NCBI GenBank assembly: GCA_002452695.1 | Contig: DKFA01000119.1 | Location: forward strand, 1-38,411 | Source: Dehalococcoidia bacterium UBA6808 | GTDB taxonomy: Bacteria; Chloroflexota; Dehalococcoidia; GIF9; UBA5629 | Reading direction: 5' to 3' | Length of the DNA: 38,411 nt | Shown: positions 33,216 through 38,411 of the stretch, piece by piece | How the letters are laid out: each line of letters begins with the position of its first letter | How positions within the stretch are numbered: position 1 is the stretch's first letter | Position numbers and translations under genes: made by a program | The notes under the pieces: generated by a model | Told to the model about the DNA's origin: nothing | The model's database searches: none | What the model saw: the letters and a program-made list of their open reading frames with translations, nothing else

Positions 33216-33806
33216 TTATAAAAGAGGTTTATCTTCAGTGGATATTGGGAAATAAACTTGCATCATACTCATAATTACTATGAGATAGCAGCAAGATTGA
33301 AAACAAATAAAATCACATAGATTCCCATCATCGGTTACTTTGCCTATTGAATATCCAAGACTTCCGTCAGATAAATGAACGATATTCCAAGACGAACCTA
33401 TTAGATCTCCATGCACAATATGATTAAACAGTTCACAAATATTCTTTGCCTCTTCAATTTCTTTTACTCCTTTCATAGAAGCTAGCATTGTAGCGAGTTT
33501 AGGTCTTTGTTTAAATTGCCATCCGGATTTCCATGCCTCTATTTCATCTGGATGTTCAGCAAGATATGAAATGATAGCTGTCCTCTCAATTAGTGGGCGC
33601 ATAAGTACTAAAGCCCCAAAAAGATATCCTTGACGTACGAGTTCTCTGATCGTTAAAGCAAGATTTATTCCCTGTGGGATTAATTGACACGCTGCTTTCT
33701 GTAATTCGGATAGATGGACATTGCGAGTATATGCAACGATAGGAGCATTGCACCTTAAACAGGATATGATCACTTGATCAAAATGGAAAACTGATTCTCG
33801 TCCCAA
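33216..33806 (-). CDS. AT-rich hypothetical protein (DUF5677-like pattern)
   Basis: The 196 residues include LALTIRELVRQGYLFGALVLMRPLIER, IISYLAEHPDEIEAW and LFNHIVHGDLIGSSW (the first given in part). The helical R...E arrangement and the short His-containing segment recall DUF5677/abortive-infection-associated proteins, but I am not sure of the family. Start is a TTG at 33806; no ATG is available in the open frame. It is AT-rich against the neighbouring ftsK, and it lies upstream of the toxin-antitoxin pair on the same strand, so it may be a recent insertion. Confidence 0.6.
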   Translation of the reverse strand: MGRESVFHFDQVIISCLRCNAPIVAYTRNVHLSELQKAACQLIPQGINLALTIRELVRQGYLFGALVLMRPLIERTAIISYLAEHPDEIEAWKSGWQFKQRPKLATMLASMKGVKEIEEAKNICELFNHIVHGDLIGSSWNIVHLSDGSLGYSIGKVTDDGNLCDFICFQSCCYLIVIMSMMQVYFPISTEDKPLL

Positions 33807-33863
33807 ATATGGTTCATTAAGTGGGAGAATATACAGATTCCGGTGTACTTATATCACAATCTT

Positions 33864-36074
33864 CTAGTCCGCTTTCCCCTCGCCCTTGCCTTCGCCTTTA
33901 TCCTTCCCGAACCCTTCTTCCTTGAGCTTGTCCATCAGGCGGGCGGCGCGGGGGAAGCCGATCTGCAGCTTGCGCTGCAGGAAGGAGGCGGAGATATCCC
34001 TGGATTCCAGCGCGAGCTGGCGGGCCGTCTCCAGCAGGTCGTCCTCGGCTGATTTCTTGCCGTCGGGAGCGGCCTGGGCCATGTCTTCGAACCTGATGGC
34101 CTGTGGCTCGGTCCTGCGCTGCGCCGTCCAGAAGTTGACCAGCCGCTCGATCTCGGAATCGCCGACCATGGTGCCCTGCAAACGCTTCGGCTTGGAAGCG
34201 TCCTGCGCCATATACAGCATGTCGCCCCGGCCCAGCAGCTTCTCTGCCCCGGCTGAATCGATGATGGTGCGGGAGTCCACCTGTGAGGTAAGGGCGAAGC
34301 TCATGCGCGTGGGAAAGTTGGCCTTGATCAGGCCGGTGACCACGTCCACCGACGGCCTCTGCGTGGCTACGATCAAATGTATGCCCGTGGCGCGGGCAAG
34401 CTGGGCCAGACGGCACAAAGAGTGCTCGACTTCATCGAAGGCGGTCATCATCAGGTCGGCCAGTTCGTCGATAATTACAACGATGTAGGGCAGGCAGTCC
34501 GCCGGCTGCCTGTTCTTGTTGTAGTCCTCGATGTTGCGGGCTTTGGTGGCGGAAAAGCGCTTGTAGCGCCCATCCATCTCGGCGTTGAGCCAGCGCAGCG
34601 CCAGCACGGCCTTCTCGGAATCTACCACCACGGGCGAGACCAGGTGCGGGATGCCGTTGTAGTTGACCAGCTCCACGCGCTTGGGGTCGACCATGACGAA
34701 ATGTACGGCGTCGGGCGTGTTGTTCATCATCAGGCAGCAGATCACCGAGTTAAGGCAGACACTCTTGCCGCTGCCGGTGGCGCCCGCGATCAGCAAATGC
34801 GGCATCTTGGCCAGGTCGGCCACCACGGTCTCGCCCCCTGCGCCCTTGCCCAGCGCCAGCGCCAGCTTGCTTTTGGCCAGCAACTTCTGGAAAGCGGTGC
34901 TTTCCATCACGCCGCGCAGACCGACCGAGCCGAAGGTGGTATTGGGCACTTCAATGCCGACCATGGATTTGCCGGGTACGGGGGCCTCAATGCGGATGCT
35001 GGGCGCAGCCAGCGCCAGCGCCAGGTCGTTGGCCAGGGAGTTGATGCGCTCCACCTTGACCCGGGTGCGCTGCACCTCCTCGGTGCGGATAGTCACATTG
35101 CCGTTGGCATCCTTCTCGCGTATATCGCGCGTCTTGATATCCCAGCCTGGCTCGACGCCGAACTGCGTGACCGTGGGGCCGCGGTTGACCTCGATCACTC
35201 TGGCCTGAACGCCGTAGCTGGCCAGGGCCTCCTCGATGGTATCGCGGCGCTTTTCGATCTCGGCATCGCTGATGATGGTCTCGGCCACCTTGTCCAGTAT
35301 GTTAATGTTAGGCAGCGACCAGCCGCCTACCTGGATGGAGGATCGCATGCGGTCCATCACTGCTGTATCCACGTGTACCGGTTCAGTCTCCGGTGCAGGT
35401 GGGATGGACGGCTTTTCGTCTTCGATCTTCTCAATCGGAGCGGCCTTTTTGCCGTTGCTGCGCGATTCCTTGACCACATCAACTACTTCGCCCATCGCTC
35501 CCGCTCCTCCTTTGGCCGTGCCTTTGAGCGCCTTCCACAGCCATTCCGGGGCGATAAAGAAAATGGCAAGCAGCAGGAGCAGTCCGATGATCAGGATGCC
35601 CGACCATAGCGAAGGTGTGGCGATGGCCTGGCCGATATAGCCGCCCATCGTTACCTGCGCCAGTATGCTGTCGCTGGTGGGCCGCAGGTAGGAGAGTATG
35701 CCCCACAGGGCTGCCATAAAGCAGGCGCTGCCCACCCAGTAGTTCCAGCGCCGCAGGAAGGTGCGCGGCCAGCCGATCAGTATGCAGATGCCGATGAAGG
35801 AGATAACGGCAAAGACCACGCCCAGGCCCATTAATTTATACAGGGCTATCCAGGCTTTGCTCAGCGCCGAACGTATATCATCGCCAAGCTGGTTGAACCA
35901 GGTGTTGATCTGGGGCCAGAAGGCGATCACCAGACAGATGGCGATGACGCAGACGAGGGCCAGGATGACGGGACCGGAAAAGAGGAACTTGATGAAGGAC
36001 CTGTCCGAGCCCTTTTTATTGTTCTTCTGTGATGATTTCGGCCTTTTATTTCCCCTGCTTTTTCTGGCGGGCAT
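33864..36074 (-). CDS. ftsK: DNA translocase FtsK/SpoIIIE
   Basis: FtsK pumps chromosomal DNA through the septum and aligns it at division. The 736 residues show an N-terminal basic stretch, four membrane helices (within 28-185), a linker, the alpha and beta motor domains with Walker A (GATGSGKS near 430) and a C-terminal gamma winged-helix (DLLETARQLALESRDISASF, onward), which reads KOPS sites. A Lys/Gly-rich tail (KDKGEGKGEGKAD) ends it. It starts 11 nt after the RNase J gene. Confidence 0.95.
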   Translation of the reverse strand: MPARKSRGNKRPKSSQKNNKKGSDRSFIKFLFSGPVILALVCVIAICLVIAFWPQINTWFNQLGDDIRSALSKAWIALYKLMGLGVVFAVISFIGICILIGWPRTFLRRWNYWVGSACFMAALWGILSYLRPTSDSILAQVTMGGYIGQAIATPSLWSGILIIGLLLLLAIFFIAPEWLWKALKGTAKGGAGAMGEVVDVVKESRSNGKKAAPIEKIEDEKPSIPPAPETEPVHVDTAVMDRMRSSIQVGGWSLPNINILDKVAETIISDAEIEKRRDTIEEALASYGVQARVIEVNRGPTVTQFGVEPGWDIKTRDIREKDANGNVTIRTEEVQRTRVKVERINSLANDLALALAAPSIRIEAPVPGKSMVGIEVPNTTFGSVGLRGVMESTAFQKLLAKSKLALALGKGAGGETVVADLAKMPHLLIAGATGSGKSVCLNSVICCLMMNNTPDAVHFVMVDPKRVELVNYNGIPHLVSPVVVDSEKAVLALRWLNAEMDGRYKRFSATKARNIEDYNKNRQPADCLPYIVVIIDELADLMMTAFDEVEHSLCRLAQLARATGIHLIVATQRPSVDVVTGLIKANFPTRMSFALTSQVDSRTIIDSAGAEKLLGRGDMLYMAQDASKPKRLQGTMVGDSEIERLVNFWTAQRRTEPQAIRFEDMAQAAPDGKKSAEDDLLETARQLALESRDISASFLQRKLQIGFPRAARLMDKLKEEGFGKDKGEGKGEGKAD

Positions 36075-36085
36075 AGCTTATTCTA

Positions 36086-37741
36086 CTATACCTCGATTGC
36101 AGTTGTAATTATCATGGGACGGCGCCTGGTCTGTTCATAGAAGAACTTGCTCAGCGTATCCTTGATGCTGGTGTGGATTGAGCTATATTCTACGTGGTGA
36201 CTTTTGCTCAGTGTGGAGGCGACCAGGTCGCGTCCCAGCTCAATCACGGCGCCGTCATGCTCGGAATCGACAAAGCCGCGTGAGACTATATCCGGCCGGC
36301 CGGCCAGTCTTCCTTCCTTCTTGTCTATTGCTACGATCACGACCACGATGCCGTCGCGTGAGAGCAGCTTGCGGTCGCGCAGGATAACCTGGGCGTAGTC
36401 GCCCAGCACCAGCCCATCGACATACACATTGCCGTAGGGCAGTTTGGTAGCTATGCGCCCGTTGTTACCGTCGATCTCCAGCACGTTGCCGTTGTCCATG
36501 ACGAAGATGTTGCTTTCCGGTATGCCCAGGCTGCGGGCCAGGTTGGCATGGATGACCAGGTGGCGGTATTCGCCGTGGATGGGGGCGAAGAATTTAGGCC
36601 TGACCAGGTTGATCAGCATCTTGAGCTCTTCCTGGCTGCCGTGGCCGTGCACATGCACGGAAGAACGCTCACCGTAAATCACGTTGGCGCCCTGGCGGAA
36701 GAGATTGTCGATCGTGCGGTTGATCAAGGCCTCGTTGCCCGGTATGGGTGTGGCTGAAATGATCACGGTATCGCCGTGGTGGATGCGTATCTCGCTATGA
36801 TCGCGGTTGGCGATACGCACCAGGGCTGAGGTGGGCTCGCCCTGGCTGCCGGTTGTCACGAGCACAGTCTTATCGGGGCCGTATTTCTTTAGCTCTTCAG
36901 CATTACATATTATTCCAGACGGGGCATTGAGATAGCCCTGGTCGATAGCCATCTTAACCGTATCATGCATGCTGCGCCCGATGATGAAAACGCGCTTGCT
37001 GTATTTGGCCGCGGCGTCTATCGCCATTTGAATGCGTGAGACCAGTGAGGAGAAAGTGGCGATAATGACGCGTCCGGGCGCTTCGCCGATGATGCGTTCC
37101 AGCGTATGACTGACAACGCGCTCGGAGGGCGTGTAACCCGGCACCTCGGCATAGGTCGAATCTGCCATCAGCAGGAGCACACCGTCGTTGCCCAGCTTGG
37201 CCAGCCGGGCCAGATCGGTCGGACGTCCGTCTACGGGGGTGTAGTCAATCTTGAAATCTCCGCTGTGCACGATTGCGCCGAGCGGCGTATAGATGATCAG
37301 TCCGACGGCATCGGGAATGCTGTGGCAGACAGGGAAGGCCTCCACTTTAAGGTTGCCCAGTTGGAACTTGACGCCCGGCTGGATCAGTTTGAGCTTGGCT
37401 TTGATAAAAGAGCGCTGTTCCCTGAGTTTAACAGTGATAAGCCCCTGGGTGAATTTGGTAGCATAGACCGGCAGGTCGAGCTGCGGCAGGATATAGGGCA
37501 GCGCTCCGATATGGTCTTCATGTCCGTGTGTTATTACGATGCCGCGTAACTTGGATTTATGCTCAAGAAGGTAGCTGATGTCGGGTATCAGCAGGTCCAC
37601 CCCTAGCATCTCGTCTTCAGGAAACATCATACCGGCGTCGATGATGATGATGTCGTCGCCATACTCGACTGCCATCATATTCCTGCCGATCTCGCCGAGT
37701 CCGCCGAGAGGGATGATCTTCAGTTTGTGGTGGGTGGTCAT
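36086..37741 (-). CDS. rnj: Ribonuclease J
   Basis: RNase J is a metallo-beta-lactamase/beta-CASP enzyme with 5'-3' exonuclease and endonuclease activity in mRNA decay and rRNA maturation. The metal motif HGHEDH (72-77) is intact, with GLGEIGRNMM (15-24), HSGDFKID and HGEYRHL further on. The length of 551 is normal. It begins 6 nt after the glycosylase stop and is followed by ftsK, so the three form an operon. Confidence 0.96.
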   Translation of the reverse strand: MTTHHKLKIIPLGGLGEIGRNMMAVEYGDDIIIIDAGMMFPEDEMLGVDLLIPDISYLLEHKSKLRGIVITHGHEDHIGALPYILPQLDLPVYATKFTQGLITVKLREQRSFIKAKLKLIQPGVKFQLGNLKVEAFPVCHSIPDAVGLIIYTPLGAIVHSGDFKIDYTPVDGRPTDLARLAKLGNDGVLLLMADSTYAEVPGYTPSERVVSHTLERIIGEAPGRVIIATFSSLVSRIQMAIDAAAKYSKRVFIIGRSMHDTVKMAIDQGYLNAPSGIICNAEELKKYGPDKTVLVTTGSQGEPTSALVRIANRDHSEIRIHHGDTVIISATPIPGNEALINRTIDNLFRQGANVIYGERSSVHVHGHGSQEELKMLINLVRPKFFAPIHGEYRHLVIHANLARSLGIPESNIFVMDNGNVLEIDGNNGRIATKLPYGNVYVDGLVLGDYAQVILRDRKLLSRDGIVVVIVAIDKKEGRLAGRPDIVSRGFVDSEHDGAVIELGRDLVASTLSKSHHVEYSSIHTSIKDTLSKFFYEQTRRRPMIITTAIEV

Positions 37742-37747
37742 GGCAAT

Positions 37748-38344
37748 TTAGAAGAGGGAGAGTTGGGCCGGGTGGTCCTTGTCTTCCTCCATGGCTTTGG
37801 CTTCTGCCAGCACAGCCGGCAGCTTGAGTATATCAGCCTCGATGACCTTGCGCAGATTGCCCTGGTGCAGCGCTGCTGCCGGATGGTACATGGCAAAATA
37901 GGTCACGTTGTTGATACGTCTGGCGCGGCCATGTACCTTGCTGATGCTCTCGCCGGGAAAGTATTTGGCCATTGAGTAGCGCCCCAGTGTGACTACCACC
38001 TTGGGCTTGATCAGTTCCAGCTGGCGCTCCAACCACTTGCTGCAGGCCTGTATTTCCCCCGGCAAGGGGTCGCGGTTCTCGGGTGGGTGACATTTGATCA
38101 CGTTGGCGATAAAGACCTGGTTGCGTTTTAGCCCGATCATACCGATGAGCTGGTCGAGGAATTGACCGGCAGAACCCACAAATGGACGGCCTGACTGGTC
38201 TTCGTACCAGCCGGGGGCTTCGCCGATAAAAAGAATAGTGGCGTCCTCGGGCCCTTCACCGGGCACAACCTTGGTGCGGTGGCGGGCCAGATCGCAATTC
38301 TTGCAGCGTTCTATTTCTGCGTGAAGTTCGGTCAGGGCTGACAT
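37748..38344 (-). CDS. Family 4 type uracil-DNA glycosylase (iron-sulfur)
   Basis: This enzyme removes uracil from DNA. The iron-sulfur cysteines are Cys14, Cys17, Cys85 and Cys101 (CKNC, KC, AC). The active-site loop GEAPGWYEDQSGRPFVG (41-57) and MYHPAAAL near the end are the family motifs. The protein ends in QLSLF, which matches the bacterial beta-clamp-binding consensus QLxLF, so it may be tethered to the replication clamp. It heads the UDG-RNase J-ftsK operon; no good ribosome site is visible before the ATG. Confidence 0.93.
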   Translation of the reverse strand: MSALTELHAEIERCKNCDLARHRTKVVPGEGPEDATILFIGEAPGWYEDQSGRPFVGSAGQFLDQLIGMIGLKRNQVFIANVIKCHPPENRDPLPGEIQACSKWLERQLELIKPKVVVTLGRYSMAKYFPGESISKVHGRARRINNVTYFAMYHPAAALHQGNLRKVIEADILKLPAVLAEAKAMEEDKDHPAQLSLF

Positions 38345-38411
38345 CTAATTTGAATCATAACATATGCCCGGAAAGCGGTCAATCACGCGTATTCACTCAT
38401 CTAAAATGTTA

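Noticed and set aside
32970..33221. 83-residue plus-strand frame over the AbrB gene and promoter
   Set aside because: It is antisense to a clear AbrB domain and promoter.
34377..35609. 410-residue open frame on the plus strand
   Set aside because: It lies wholly antisense to ftsK, has the His/Gln/Val-rich look of a shadow frame in GC-rich DNA, and shows no motif.

Overview
The window looks like a chromosomal segment of a Chloroflexota bacterium, most likely of the class Dehalococcoidia. That placement is an inference. It rests on the mix of genes: single-copy housekeeping genes with moderately GC-rich codon use, a menaquinone methyltransferase/prenyltransferase pair, TRAP uptake, class III CoA-transferases, a detached CoA-ligase alpha subunit, and several threonine- or proline-rich lipoproteins. 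No rRNA, tRNA, CRISPR array or insertion sequence was seen.

Layout. At 1-3.8 kb on the minus strand lie comEA and comEC (DNA uptake), followed by a NYN-domain nuclease-like gene. At 3.8-4.7 kb smpB is followed by the tmRNA gene ssrA and a strong terminator, a complete trans-translation module. At 4.8-5.6 kb there is a small accessory patch: a ribbon-helix-helix antitoxin, what looks like the frameshifted stump of its mazF toxin, and an AT-rich gene of unknown function. At 5.6-9.5 kb a minus-strand run encodes a membrane export protein, a helix-hairpin-helix glycosylase-like protein, a VTT/DedA-type membrane protein, a UbiA prenyltransferase and a UbiE/MenG methyltransferase. An unreported-looking MarR-type regulator remnant lies inside that run on the opposite strand. 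At 9.6-12.5 kb on the plus strand yebC, a lipoprotein, a truncated relative of it, ruvC and ruvA follow each other, without ruvB. The block ends in a perfect 40-nt palindrome.

At 12.5-21.1 kb comes the main catabolic locus. It holds a complete TRAP transporter (dctM, dctQ, dctP), a large alkaline-phosphatase-superfamily hydrolase, a class III CoA-transferase, an alpha-methylacyl-CoA-racemase-like protein with all three catalytic residues, and a divergent Crp/Fnr regulator. The shared upstream region carries two palindromes of the same design (TTRAT-N2-ATYAA). The likely job is import of a carboxylate, CoA activation and epimerisation under control of that regulator. At 21.1-24 kb uvrB is followed by two small envelope/cytosolic hypotheticals. 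At 24.1-26.5 kb an enoyl-CoA hydratase-like protein faces an acyl-CoA synthetase alpha-type subunit with a near-consensus sigma70 promoter.

At 26.5-33.8 kb accessory genes dominate: an AT-rich orphan DNA methyltransferase, a lipoprotein that fuses an HtrA-like protease, a fibronectin III domain and a thioredoxin-like domain, a DUF2804 protein, a lipoprotein with six tandem repeats of about 88 residues, an AbrB/PIN toxin-antitoxin pair and an AT-rich hypothetical. At 33.9-38.3 kb a minus-strand operon carries a family 4 type uracil-DNA glycosylase ending in a clamp-binding-like motif, RNase J and FtsK.

I found no obviously new large defence or mobile system. The points most worth following are the TRAP/hydrolase/racemase locus with its paired palindromes, the protease-thioredoxin fusion, the six-repeat lipoprotein, and the two gene remnants (mazF, marR) visible only by frame-shifted reading.
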